64,000 nucleotides of DNA, taken from a bacterium. Lineage in GTDB: Bacteria; Krumholzibacteriota; Krumholzibacteriia; JACNKJ01. The translations under genes were made by a program, and so were the position numbers. Location of the stretch: assembly GCA_024231955.1 (NCBI GenBank), contig JAAEPZ010000538.1, positions 685,340-749,339 on the forward strand. Reading direction: 5' to 3'. Below, one piece after another: positions 1 through 9,232 of the stretch (the stretch's first letter is position 1; every line of letters begins with the position of its first letter). The notes beneath the pieces were generated by a model, which worked only from the letters and a program-made list of their open reading frames with translations, was not told the DNA's origin and did no database searches.

Positions 1-2
1 TG

Positions 3-3000
3 GACGAGGTGAGGATCTGGGACAGTGTGCTCGATCAGCCGACCATCAGCGCCAACCGTTTCAATAAACTGAGCGGCTCCGAAGCCGGGCTGCTCCATTA
101 CTGGCCCCTGGACGCCGGTTCCGGAGGTGGCGCGGCCGACCTCACCGGGCATGGCGCCGACGGCAAGGCCTACGCTGCCGGCTGGACCTCGGCCGGCGCG
201 CCTGTCGCGGCCATCGTCCAGACCGACCTGGACGGCAACTACGCCATGGGCGGGATCCGTTACGGCCAGGCGACAACCTTCGCGGTTATACCTTCGGGCC
301 CCAGCCGCACGTTCGACCCGACCTATACCAACATCACGCTGGACGAGAACAGCCCGATCCAGAACGAGATCGAGTTCAACGACATCACCGCCTTCGCCCT
401 CAGCGGTATTATAGATATCGCGGACACGGGCTGCATGAACCTTGGTGTCGAGATCTATCTCGACGGCAATCTGGCCGGGGTCAGCGCCGCCGACGGCAGC
501 TACACCATCTCGGCCCAGGCGGGCGATCATGTCCTCTCCGTCCAGAAGGGAACCAACACCTTCTCGCCGGTCAACTACGAACTGCTGGCCACCGGCGACA
601 TCGCCGGGCTGAACTTCAGCAACACCACCACCAGCATCCTGTCCGGGTTCGTCGGCGGCAGCTGCAACCTGTCGGTGGGCACGCTCCGGTTCAGGGTCGC
701 CACCGAGGACGGCTGCTTGGAGGAGTTCCTCGAAGCGGACGGCACCTACAGTCTGCAGCTCCCTTCGCAGGAGTATATCGTCAGCTACGAGGGGGTCGTC
801 GGCTCTCCGGTGGAGGGTATCTCCGAGGCGCAGTTGCTGGCCTACTTCCAGTCGCAGGGCACGCACCGGATCGATCTGACCGACGGCGATGCCGAGCTCG
901 ATCTGCTCTTCCGGGCGCCGCTCTCGATGACCATCGAGGGGTTCCCCGATGCCGCCTGCGCCTTCTTCAACGATACGGAAACCACCGCCGTGAGTGTGGG
1001 CGCACCGATCATCGCCCAGCTGGCCGAAGTGCCGCTGACGATAAGCGTCTACGAGCGCTACGGCGACTTCACCTGTCCGGTGGATTCGGGCACCGTGACG
1101 ATCTACGATGAGATCATGGACGTGACCGATACCCCGACGGTGCTGGATATCGTCGACGGTCAGGTGACGTACACCACCATCGGCAACCTGCCCAACATCT
1201 ATGCGGGTCGTCTCGACGACGACGGCAATGATCGCTCCTACCAGAAGCCGATCAGTTTCGTCGCCGAGGTGCCGGGACAGGATCTTTACACGAGAACCGA
1301 GTGGGCCATGGTGACCGGCGACAAGCCGCGCATCGGCACATTCGTCAGCGCCGTCAGCGAAGAGCTACCGATGCTCATCCTGAGGGATCCCCCCGGAGAC
1401 GGCTCCACGGCATTCCTGGAGGAGGGCAAGACCTTCACGTACGGATTCGAGGGCTCGGTTCTGGAATCCATCAGCGGCGGCGTTGAACTGGCGGTCGAGG
1501 CCGGTTTCGAGTTCACGGCCGGCAGCATGTTCTTCACCACCGATTCGGACGCCGGAGTGGAAAGCTCCCTCGGCTTCGAGATCGGAGTGTCGGCCACCGC
1601 GACGGGCGGCGTTGAGTTCTCGGTGACCACAACCGAGACCTTCAGCACCTCCGACGAGCAGGTCTTCGTCGGCGACGGCGCCGACCTGATGCTGGGTGTG
1701 GCGTTGAACCTGCTCTTCGCCAAGACCGACGTGCTGGGCTACGATCCCGACGATTGTCAGATCGTCCACTCCCAGAAGGTCCGTTTCGGCGCCGACGGGG
1801 ACAAGCCGTTCGAGACGATCTACCTGTACACCACCGGCCACATCGAGGGGAACCTGATTCCCCAGCTGAGGGATCTGGCCAAACTGGCGCCGGCGGATTC
1901 GGTGTATTTCGAGGGCGCCGCCAGGAACTGGGAAAACCTTATCGTCCTCAACGACGACCTGCGCACCGAGGCGCTGCAGAACGTCAACGAGAACCGCTCC
2001 TTCAGCGCGGGCGCCGAGTTCGGCTACACTCACGAGAGTACCGAAAGCCAGTCTTTCTCCTGGGAGATCGGGGTCTACTCCGAGATGGAGGCCTCCACCG
2101 AGATCGGCTTCAAGGTTGCCGGTTCCGGTGCTTCGGCCACATTGACGAGCACGCTCCGCTTCGAGGCCTCCTTCGGCGGTTCGGTGGAGGAGGAGACGGT
2201 CCTCACCACCGGCTACATGCTGAGCGACGATGACCCGGGCGACTACTTCAGTATTGATGTGGCCACCGATCCGGTCTACGGAACTCCGGTCTTCGCCACC
2301 CGCAGCGGGCGCAGCAGTTGCCCCTGGGAGGCCGAAACCCAGCCGCGGGACGGTGTGATCCTGGCCACGGCGGATAACACCGCGTCCAACGTTCCGCCGG
2401 ACGACCTGGCGGAGTTCGCGATCTCCATAGTCAACGACAGCCAGTCCGACGAGGCACGCGAATATCAATTGCGGGCCGTTCAGACCACCAACCCCGGTGG
2501 CGCCATCCTGCGCGTCAACGGGTCGTTGCTGGATCAGGGGCTCTCCTACTTCATCGAGCCGGGCGCTACCCAGATGGCGACGTTGACCGTCGAACGGGGG
2601 CCCTCCAACTTCACGTACGAGGACCTCAGGCTCATGGCCGTCGCCCCCTGCGAGTACGAACTCTGGGAGGCGGGCGGAACGCTGGCCGTATCGGACACGC
2701 TGGAGATCGACGTCTACTTCGACTCGCCCTGTACCGATATATCGCTCATGGATCCGGGTCCGGGCTGGGTGTTCAACGAGAGTTCATCGACGTTATACGG
2801 CGATTCGCTCAAGATGATGCTTGACGAGTTCTCCCTGAACATGAATGAGGACGAAACCATCACCCACATAGGCGGCGAGTACCGCGAGGTGGGTACGGAG
2901 TTGTGGACGGAGATTGATAAGGTTCTGATGGAGGACATCCCGCTCTATCCGGTGGATCATCTGCTGGCGGGAGAGCCGATGTCCGTCAACGTTTATTGGG

Positions 3001-5414
3001 ATGTCAAACCCCCATTCAACGACGGCGTCTACGAGCTGTGCGCTTTCAGTTACTGTGAGAATGGTGGACGTGTACGCAGCCAGGCTGTCCGCGGCATCCT
3101 CGATCGTGAGGATCCCGAAATTCTCAGCCTCGAGCCGGCCGATGAGGTTCTGGCTCTGGGCGATCAGATCATCATCAATTTCAACGAGGAGATCGACTGC
3201 GAGACCGTCAACGGGACAACAGTCCTGGTGAAAATCGAGGAGATCGGCGATGACACGCCTGTGACTTCGTCGCTGGTCTGCAACGGCACCTCGGTGATCA
3301 TCACGCCGACCTCGCCGGTGATCGGTTTGATGGAGGGCAAGACGCTGATCGCCAGCGTTGCGGGTGTCAAGGATATCGCGGGCAACACCCTGGACGGCAC
3401 GACGACCTGGTCGTTCGAGGTTCGCCGGAGCGAATTCACCTGGAGCTCAAGCAGCATCTACAAGGATGCCGCCTACTCCGATCCCGGCACCATGTCGGGC
3501 ACGCTGGTCAACGGCTCCGATGAGGATCTGACCTTCAGCCTGAACGATCTGCCGGAATGGCTGACGACGTACACCATGGGTGGCACGGTCATAGCCGGCC
3601 AGGACCTGGAGATCGAGTTCGCCATCGCGGACACGCTCTCGATCGGCAGCTATGTCGATTCGCTGACCGCCGATGTTCCCTCCGAGGGTCTCAGCGCGCA
3701 GCTCAGGGTTCGTGTCGACGTGGGCTGTCAGCCCCCGGCATGGGCTGTCAATCCGGCCGACTACCAGCATTCGATGACCGCGATCATCGAGCTGAGCATC
3801 GACGGCGCCATCTCGACGGACGAGAGCGACGTCGTCGCCGCCTTCGTCGGCAACGAGGTGCGCGGTGTCGCCTACCTGGATTCGATCGTGGATCTTTCGC
3901 CCGTGCGCGTGCTGGCCTTCATGAACATCTACAGCAACCGCCTGGGCGGGGAGAACGTACGCTTCAAGGTCTACAATGACGATGCGTGCTTCCTCTACAA
4001 CTCGACGGACAACTATCTGCTCTTCGAGAGTGATCGCCGTTACGGAACGCCCGAGGTGCCGATCACGATGACGGCGCTCGATCTGCCCGCCGGCGACCTG
4101 CAGTCGATCAGTATGAACAGCGGCTGGACCTGGTTCTCCCTGAACCTGGTCGACTCGCTGGACATGAGCGTCGTCACCATTCTGGGTGATCTGAATCCCG
4201 AACCCGGGGACGCCATCAAGACCGTCCGGGGTACGATCGGCTACGTCAGTACATACGACGCCTCGCTGGGTTGGACCGGATCCCTCTCCGATCTAAGCAC
4301 CAAGGAGACCTACGCGATCTATCTCAGCGAAGCCGGCACGATCCTCCACGAGGGTCAGCCCGCCTCTCTCGACGAGGCGATACAGCTGAACGACGGCTGG
4401 AACTGGATCGGTTACCCGGTCTCGGATCCGCTCGACGTGGATTACGCCCTGTCGAGCCTGAACTTCGTGAACGGCGATCTGCTCAAGAGTCAGTCCGAGT
4501 TCGAGGAGTACGTGCCCAACATTCCCGGATGGGTGGGCAGCCTGGGCATGATGGAGCCGGGGCTGGGCTACAAGCTCTACGTTGACAACGCCGTGGTTGC
4601 CGGTATCGATCTGATCTATCCCGATCCGATTCCGAATCCGGCTCCTCCGCTGGTGGCGTGGACCGGTACGACCAGTACTGCGGGCAAAGTCCGCAGGCTG
4701 GCCGCGAAGAGCGAGGTCATGCAGCGCGAACGGGCTCAGGCCGCTGCCGCGAGCAACGGGGATCGGGGCGATCGGTTCGGCAACCTGCCCGACTGGACTC
4801 TCGATCATGGTTATCAGTTCGACATGACCATGACGGCGCTGGTGCAGGTGGATGACGAATCCGGTGGAGCGAATGCGGGTATCCTGTCGGCCTTCGTCGG
4901 CGACGAACCGCGCGGTTACACCGAACTCATCCATGTCGGTCCTCTGGGACGGAACTACGCGTTCATCATGGCCCAGAGCGATATCGTCGAGGGTGAGACG
5001 GTCACCTTCCGCTTCTACGATGCGGCCAGTGATCAGGTGTTCGATATCGAGGAGTCGTTGACCTTCAACGCCGACTGGATGCACGGCACGTTGAACGAGC
5101 CAATCGTTCTGCACGCCAACTCGTCGGTCGTGGCCGGCTTGCCGACCCGGTTCAGTCTGTCACGGGCATATCCGAACCCGGTTGTCGGTTCCAGCCCATC
5201 GCTGGTCAGCTGGTCGATTCCGCAAAGCACTCATGTGTCCCTGAAGGTCTATGACGTGAGGGGTCGCCTGGTCAGCACCGTGGTCGACAATGTGATGAAT
5301 TCGGGCAGCTACACCGTCCCGATCGACACGCATGAAATGCCGAGCGGCATTTACCTCTACAGGATGCAGGCGGGCGACTTCAATAAGACTCGCAAGTTCC
5401 TGGTGGTGAAGTAA
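3..5414 (+). CDS. Giant secreted LamG/Ig-type protein with C-terminal sorting domain (5' end outside window)
   Basis: The frame is open from the left edge. The residues DEVRIWD before the first possible start (GTG at 9) are the usual end strand of a LamG (concanavalin-like) domain, so the gene begins before the window. About 1800 residues are visible. In order, numbered from the GTG: the LamG remnant (to about 75), a carboxypeptidase-regulatory-like beta sandwich (about 130-190), two Ser/Thr/Gly-rich alternating beta regions (about 475-560 and 660-745) after an ILRDPPGDGS motif, a bacterial Ig-like domain (about 1035-1140), two related beta domains containing AFVGNEVRG and AFVGDEPRG, and a FlgD/type IX-like tail (about 1715-1801, with YPNP and GIYLYRM). 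It is probably exported and bound to the cell surface. Substrate and role are unknown. The stop overlaps the next gene by one base, so the two are probably cotranscribed. Confidence 0.85.
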   Translation, partial: DEVRIWDSVLDQPTISANRFNKLSGSEAGLLHYWPLDAGSGGGAADLTGHGADGKAYAAGWTSAGAPVAAIVQTDLDGNYAMGGIRYGQATTFAVIPSGPSRTFDPTYTNITLDENSPIQNEIEFNDITAFALSGIIDIADTGCMNLGVEIYLDGNLAGVSAADGSYTISAQAGDHVLSVQKGTNTFSPVNYELLATGDIAGLNFSNTTTSILSGFVGGSCNLSVGTLRFRVATEDGCLEEFLEADGTYSLQLPSQEYIVSYEGVVGSPVEGISEAQLLAYFQSQGTHRIDLTDGDAELDLLFRAPLSMTIEGFPDAACAFFNDTETTAVSVGAPIIAQLAEVPLTISVYERYGDFTCPVDSGTVTIYDEIMDVTDTPTVLDIVDGQVTYTTIGNLPNIYAGRLDDDGNDRSYQKPISFVAEVPGQDLYTRTEWAMVTGDKPRIGTFVSAVSEELPMLILRDPPGDGSTAFLEEGKTFTYGFEGSVLESISGGVELAVEAGFEFTAGSMFFTTDSDAGVESSLGFEIGVSATATGGVEFSVTTTETFSTSDEQVFVGDGADLMLGVALNLLFAKTDVLGYDPDDCQIVHSQKVRFGADGDKPFETIYLYTTGHIEGNLIPQLRDLAKLAPADSVYFEGAARNWENLIVLNDDLRTEALQNVNENRSFSAGAEFGYTHESTESQSFSWEIGVYSEMEASTEIGFKVAGSGASATLTSTLRFEASFGGSVEEETVLTTGYMLSDDDPGDYFSIDVATDPVYGTPVFATRSGRSSCPWEAETQPRDGVILATADNTASNVPPDDLAEFAISIVNDSQSDEAREYQLRAVQTTNPGGAILRVNGSLLDQGLSYFIEPGATQMATLTVERGPSNFTYEDLRLMAVAPCEYELWEAGGTLAVSDTLEIDVYFDSPCTDISLMDPGPGWVFNESSSTLYGDSLKMMLDEFSLNMNEDETITHIGGEYREVGTELWTEIDKVLMEDIPLYPVDHLLAGEPMSVNVYWDVKPPFNDGVYELCAFSYCENGGRVRSQAVRGILDREDPEILSLEPADEVLALGDQIIINFNEEIDCETVNGTTVLVKIEEIGDDTPVTSSLVCNGTSVIITPTSPVIGLMEGKTLIASVAGVKDIAGNTLDGTTTWSFEVRRSEFTWSSSSIYKDAAYSDPGTMSGTLVNGSDEDLTFSLNDLPEWLTTYTMGGTVIAGQDLEIEFAIADTLSIGSYVDSLTADVPSEGLSAQLRVRVDVGCQPPAWAVNPADYQHSMTAIIELSIDGAISTDESDVVAAFVGNEVRGVAYLDSIVDLSPVRVLAFMNIYSNRLGGENVRFKVYNDDACFLYNSTDNYLLFESDRRYGTPEVPITMTALDLPAGDLQSISMNSGWTWFSLNLVDSLDMSVVTILGDLNPEPGDAIKTVRGTIGYVSTYDASLGWTGSLSDLSTKETYAIYLSEAGTILHEGQPASLDEAIQLNDGWNWIGYPVSDPLDVDYALSSLNFVNGDLLKSQSEFEEYVPNIPGWVGSLGMMEPGLGYKLYVDNAVVAGIDLIYPDPIPNPAPPLVAWTGTTSTAGKVRRLAAKSEVMQRERAQAAAASNGDRGDRFGNLPDWTLDHGYQFDMTMTALVQVDDESGGANAGILSAFVGDEPRGYTELIHVGPLGRNYAFIMAQSDIVEGETVTFRFYDAASDQVFDIEESLTFNADWMHGTLNEPIVLHANSSVVAGLPTRFSLSRAYPNPVVGSSPSLVSWSIPQSTHVSLKVYDVRGRLVSTVVDNVMNSGSYTVPIDTHEMPSGIYLYRMQAGDFNKTRKFLVVK

Positions 5415-6919
5415 TGAGACGGCTCAGCATCCTTGCGGTGATCGTACTCCTGACGCTTCCGCTCCCGGCGGCGGCTTCGGAGGCCGCGATCACCGCATCA
5501 GAGAGTCCGGTTCACCTCGATACTCGAGGCGATCGGGATTGTGATGTGTTGCTTGCGAATCACGACGATGGTTTCGAAAACATCTACGCGTGGACGTACA
5601 CCGCCGTCAACTCACCGGATCAGGGTGCATTCGCCGAGCGTTTCACCGGACCTTTCCAGGTTTGTGAGATCAAGTTGTATCTCACGCAAACCGGGAATCA
5701 GGCCGGTCAGACCCTGGATGTTTTCATATGGCAAGATGACGCCACCGGGAACCCCGGAGAGCTGGTTACGCAGCTCTCCGGGGTCAACCCGGGATATCTG
5801 GCCACCTGGCCGGATATGAGTGTCGTTACGATCCCCATATCCGCGGAGGTGGAGGGGAATTGGTGGGTTGGTGTCTGGGGCGACTGGCCCGGCGAGGAGG
5901 CCGGTTGGTATCTCCTGGCCGACGAGAACGGAACGCCGGGGACGACCTCCAGAACCCGGATTGCTCCCGGGCAGGGGTATCCCGCCGGTTGGAATCATCC
6001 GGGCATCGTAGGGGCCTGGTCGAACTGCAGGAGCCTCGGGATCGAGGTGGTGGGCAACTACCCCTGGATCGAGGAGCCTCCGCCGGCCTGCGGCAACCTC
6101 ACTCTGGTCAATCATGACGGCGGCATGGACAATGCCTACGCCTGGGCCGCCGCCGGGATCGTTCCGCCGGAGGGTGGAGCGTTCGCCGAGGGGTTTACGG
6201 GGGATTTCGACATCTGCGAGGTTCAGCTCCGTCTCACCCAGATCGGCGCTCAGACCGACCAGACGCTGGATCTGTTCGTGTGGCAGGACGACCATCTGGG
6301 CAATCCTGGTGTCGTGCTTGCTCAACTCACCGATATCGATCCCGGCCCGGTCGCCCAGTGGCCCGAGATCAGTTTCCACAATATCGAGCTGGAGTTGTCG
6401 GTCGACGGCGACTGGTGGGTGGGCTACAGGGGCAACTGGCCCGGCGCTGTTGCCGGGTGGATGCTCGCCGCGGACGAGGATGGCGAGGGGGGCAACTCGA
6501 GGACGAACATCGCTCCCGGTCAGGGCTACCCGATCGGTTGGAACCATCCGGGTATTGTCCCCGCCTGGCATAACTGCAAGAGCCTGGGGATCGAAGTGAT
6601 CGGTGAGGGCGGCACTGGCATTGATGATGAGGCAACTCCGGAGATGTCGCTTCTCCACCAGAACAGCCCCAACCCGTTCAACCCGTCCACTACGATCAGC
6701 TTTGATCTGGCGCAGGCGGGGCGGGTTCATCTGGAGATCATCGATGTCTCCGGGCGCTCCATCGCGACCCTGGTCGATGAGTATCGGGGGACGGGAAGGC
6801 ACGAGATCATCTGGCGCGGCCGCAACAATGACGGGGCTGAGGTCAGTTCGGGAGTCTATCTCTACCGGCTCGACGCCCCGGGTCATGCGCAGACCCGCAA
6901 GATGCTGCTGCTGCAGTAG
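5414..6919 (+). CDS. Secreted protein with two internal repeats and C-terminal sorting domain
   Basis: 501 residues. An N-terminal signal peptide (LSILAVIVLLTLPLPAAA) is followed by two copies of a domain of about 170 residues (roughly 45-220 and 230-405). Both copies share the order NHD-G-xxNxYAW, GAFAExFTG, Q(x)LDxFxWQDD, W-WVGxxGxWPG and APGQGYPxGWNHPGI, ending in SLGIEV. The second copy is therefore a clear duplication. The last 90 residues are a FlgD-like/type IX-style sorting domain (NSPNPFNPST, SGVYLYRL). The ATG overlaps the stop of the preceding giant protein (TAATG), which suggests an operon of two surface proteins. I recognise no enzyme motif. The conserved aromatic and acidic pattern resembles a carbohydrate- or glycan-binding beta sandwich, but that is only a guess. 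Confidence 0.85.
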   Translation: MRRLSILAVIVLLTLPLPAAASEAAITASESPVHLDTRGDRDCDVLLANHDDGFENIYAWTYTAVNSPDQGAFAERFTGPFQVCEIKLYLTQTGNQAGQTLDVFIWQDDATGNPGELVTQLSGVNPGYLATWPDMSVVTIPISAEVEGNWWVGVWGDWPGEEAGWYLLADENGTPGTTSRTRIAPGQGYPAGWNHPGIVGAWSNCRSLGIEVVGNYPWIEEPPPACGNLTLVNHDGGMDNAYAWAAAGIVPPEGGAFAEGFTGDFDICEVQLRLTQIGAQTDQTLDLFVWQDDHLGNPGVVLAQLTDIDPGPVAQWPEISFHNIELELSVDGDWWVGYRGNWPGAVAGWMLAADEDGEGGNSRTNIAPGQGYPIGWNHPGIVPAWHNCKSLGIEVIGEGGTGIDDEATPEMSLLHQNSPNPFNPSTTISFDLAQAGRVHLEIIDVSGRSIATLVDEYRGTGRHEIIWRGRNNDGAEVSSGVYLYRLDAPGHAQTRKMLLLQ

Positions 6920-6985
6920 GGGGCGATCGCGCGAGACGGCATCATGGCCCGCCAGCAATGGGGAATAATACAGTAGTTGATGATC

Positions 6986-7014
6986 AAGGCCGCTCCCCGG
7001 ACGGGGGCGGCCTT
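6986..7014. terminator. Bidirectional intrinsic terminator
   Basis: The inverted repeat AAGGCCGC/GCGGCCTT has a GC-rich centre and is followed on the plus strand by CACTTTTCC. It lies between the convergent secreted-protein gene and the glycosyltransferase gene and could serve both. Confidence 0.6.
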
Positions 7015-7034
7015 CACTTTTCCATCCGGCGTGA

Positions 7035-9014
7035 CTACCTCAACGCCACGATCTGCCTGCCCAAACCCTCAATCCAGATCCGAACCTCCGGGGATGGGGC
7101 CTGGCGGGCAACCGCCGCCAGGTAGCGCAGCGTCTCCTCCCTGCGGCCGGTGGCGAGTGTGCAGTGGGAACGTCTGCGCACGATGTTCTTGAACACGCCG
7201 GGGCGCAGGATCGGATACTGAAGCGCCAGGTCATAGCACTCGATCGCCAGCTCCCTGCTGCCGCTGAACTCGAAAATCGTACCGTACTCGAAGTAGAAGA
7301 GCTCCTCGGATCCGGTCGAGATGCCGTTCGCGACGGCAACCATCCGCGGCGGCAATGAGGGTTGCCGCTTCTGAAATGGTGTCGGCTGCTCGGGATTGCG
7401 GTAGATGCTGATCGTGCTGCCGCCCCCTTTCCCGGCTTTGAATTCCGCCGCAAGCGGGCAGGTCTCTTCCAGTTCTCGGTAGAACGCAAGTTGTTGCCGG
7501 AACAGCGAGGGGTCGGCCTCATATCGTGAGCGGATGGACCCGACCGTGATAATGTAGTCGGCGTCGTCGTAGAGGGTCATATCGTAGAATACGCCGGAGC
7601 GCGCGGGCATCACCTGGAACATCGGTATCTTGAGCACATGGTGCCCAGGTTCGCCCTCCATGAGCTCAAGCACCTTCTGTGCGGTCTCGGGCCGGAGTTT
7701 CAGGGTCACCTGGGGGGAGAAGAGTTCCGGTCCATATTGCTCGACCACCAGCAGGGAGCCCGCTTCGATGTTGGCGGTTATCCATTGGGCCGCCTGGTTG
7801 CGGGTGTCGGTGCCGACCTTCTGCACATAGGCGGGGAACGAGGTCGCCGCGGGCCACAGGCAGAGCAGGCAGAGGCCGGCCACCATCACGATCCGCGCCC
7901 TGTGCGGCAGTCGGGTTTTGCCGATCCTCTCGCGCACCGCCCCGATGGCCGCCGCCGCGAATATCAAAAGGACGGGGATCAGCGGCAGCAGGTAGCGCTC
8001 CGCGTGCATCTCCATGCTTGAGATGACGATCAGGTAGGGCGCCGTGAATATCGTCAAGACCACAAACGCCGAGCGCCGTCGGCCGCTGCAGGAGATGATC
8101 ATGCCGGCCAGCGCCAGTATCAAGGCGGGCCAACCGAGGATTTTGTTGCCGAGGATCGAAATGTAGTAGGACCAACTGGAGGTGCTCACCAGGCCGAAGT
8201 GGCCGAGTTGCATGTGCTGCCGCTCGTTCTGCAGGTGCTCCCGGAAGGCGGCCGCATCGAGCAGGGTGTAGGGGGATGTCATCAGGAAAACCGCGCCCGC
8301 AACGAGGAGGGTCAGTAGGGGATACCAGTAGCGGGGTCTGGCTGGCCGCCGGAAGGCGTAGGCGAAGGCGGCGCCCGCGGGGAGGAGCAGTATGGCGCCC
8401 GTGTATTTGGTCGACACTGCCAGGCCGATGGCCAGCCCCGTCAATATGCAGTTCCGGATATCGGCCCGCCCGAGTAGTCGCAGTGAGAATCCGAGACCCA
8501 GCATAACGAAAAAGGTGAGCGGGACATCCACCTCGATCAGGTTGCAGCGCGAGATGTGATAGGTGTTGACCGCCAGCAGCGCGGCGGCGATGAGGGGCGA
8601 CAGGCGTGAGACGGCGACACGGCCGACGGACCAGGTCAACCAGACCGTACCCACGCCGAAAAGCAGGGAGACGGTCCGTCCCGTGAGGTAGAGGGGGGTC
8701 GGGTCGGTGAGGTAGCGCGCGCTGAAGGCGACGCCGGTGTCGATCAGGCCACCGAGCTTCATGGCCAGGAACAGCAGGCCCTGGGTGATGAAATGCAGGT
8801 AGATCGTCAGGCTGGGATAGTTGAAGAAGTGGGGGTTGAGATCGACCGCCTGGGGCGAGCCGAAGTGCCACATTGTCCAGGCCACCTTCAGGGGGAAGGC
8901 CTCCTCGTAGACGGAGGGCAGGCCCCACCCGAGCGACCAGGCTCTGAGGAGCAGCGCCAGGAGCAGGATCGGCAGCATGGTGATCAGTTGTCGGTATCTC
9001 TGCGGCAATTTCAC
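7035..9014 (-). CDS. GT39/ArnT-like membrane glycosyltransferase
   Basis: 659 residues. The first hydrophobic helix (about 10-30) is followed by a short periplasmic loop with an acidic pair (YEEAF, about 35-39). In GT39/GT83-type polyprenyl-phosphate sugar transferases such a loop holds the catalytic acid. NPHFFNYPSL (about 60-70) is another family-typical stretch. About ten more membrane segments run to about residue 400, followed by a soluble C-terminal domain of about 250 residues with helical repeat character. The expected role is transfer of a sugar from a lipid carrier to protein or LPS on the periplasmic face, possibly to one of the nearby surface proteins (inference). The ATG start is used because the hydrophobic N-terminus begins directly after it. 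The gene stands alone on its strand. Confidence 0.8.
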   Translation of the reverse strand: MKLPQRYRQLITMLPILLLALLLRAWSLGWGLPSVYEEAFPLKVAWTMWHFGSPQAVDLNPHFFNYPSLTIYLHFITQGLLFLAMKLGGLIDTGVAFSARYLTDPTPLYLTGRTVSLLFGVGTVWLTWSVGRVAVSRLSPLIAAALLAVNTYHISRCNLIEVDVPLTFFVMLGLGFSLRLLGRADIRNCILTGLAIGLAVSTKYTGAILLLPAGAAFAYAFRRPARPRYWYPLLTLLVAGAVFLMTSPYTLLDAAAFREHLQNERQHMQLGHFGLVSTSSWSYYISILGNKILGWPALILALAGMIISCSGRRRSAFVVLTIFTAPYLIVISSMEMHAERYLLPLIPVLLIFAAAAIGAVRERIGKTRLPHRARIVMVAGLCLLCLWPAATSFPAYVQKVGTDTRNQAAQWITANIEAGSLLVVEQYGPELFSPQVTLKLRPETAQKVLELMEGEPGHHVLKIPMFQVMPARSGVFYDMTLYDDADYIITVGSIRSRYEADPSLFRQQLAFYRELEETCPLAAEFKAGKGGGSTISIYRNPEQPTPFQKRQPSLPPRMVAVANGISTGSEELFYFEYGTIFEFSGSRELAIECYDLALQYPILRPGVFKNIVRRRSHCTLATGRREETLRYLAAVARQAPSPEVRIWIEGLGRQIVALR

Positions 9015-9232
9015 AGGTCGTTCTCGGTCGGATCGGATGATTGATTGCTTTCCCTGAACAATATCGAGAGGAGCATGCGAGTCAATCGCATTCTTGGCGG
9101 CGGTGCGTGGGGATCGTTGCCGCTGTTGCCTGAGGTGTCGGTCCGGCGGATCGCTCCGGACTGTTAGACGGCCGACTATCCTGCCGACAGCTCCGTCGGT
9201 ATTCCGCGGGGACTCACCTCAGCGTCAAGGCA

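Noticed and set aside
1365..6958. Long minus-strand open frames opposite the two secreted-protein genes
   Set aside because: Antisense shadows in high-GC genes without domains, signal peptides or SDs.
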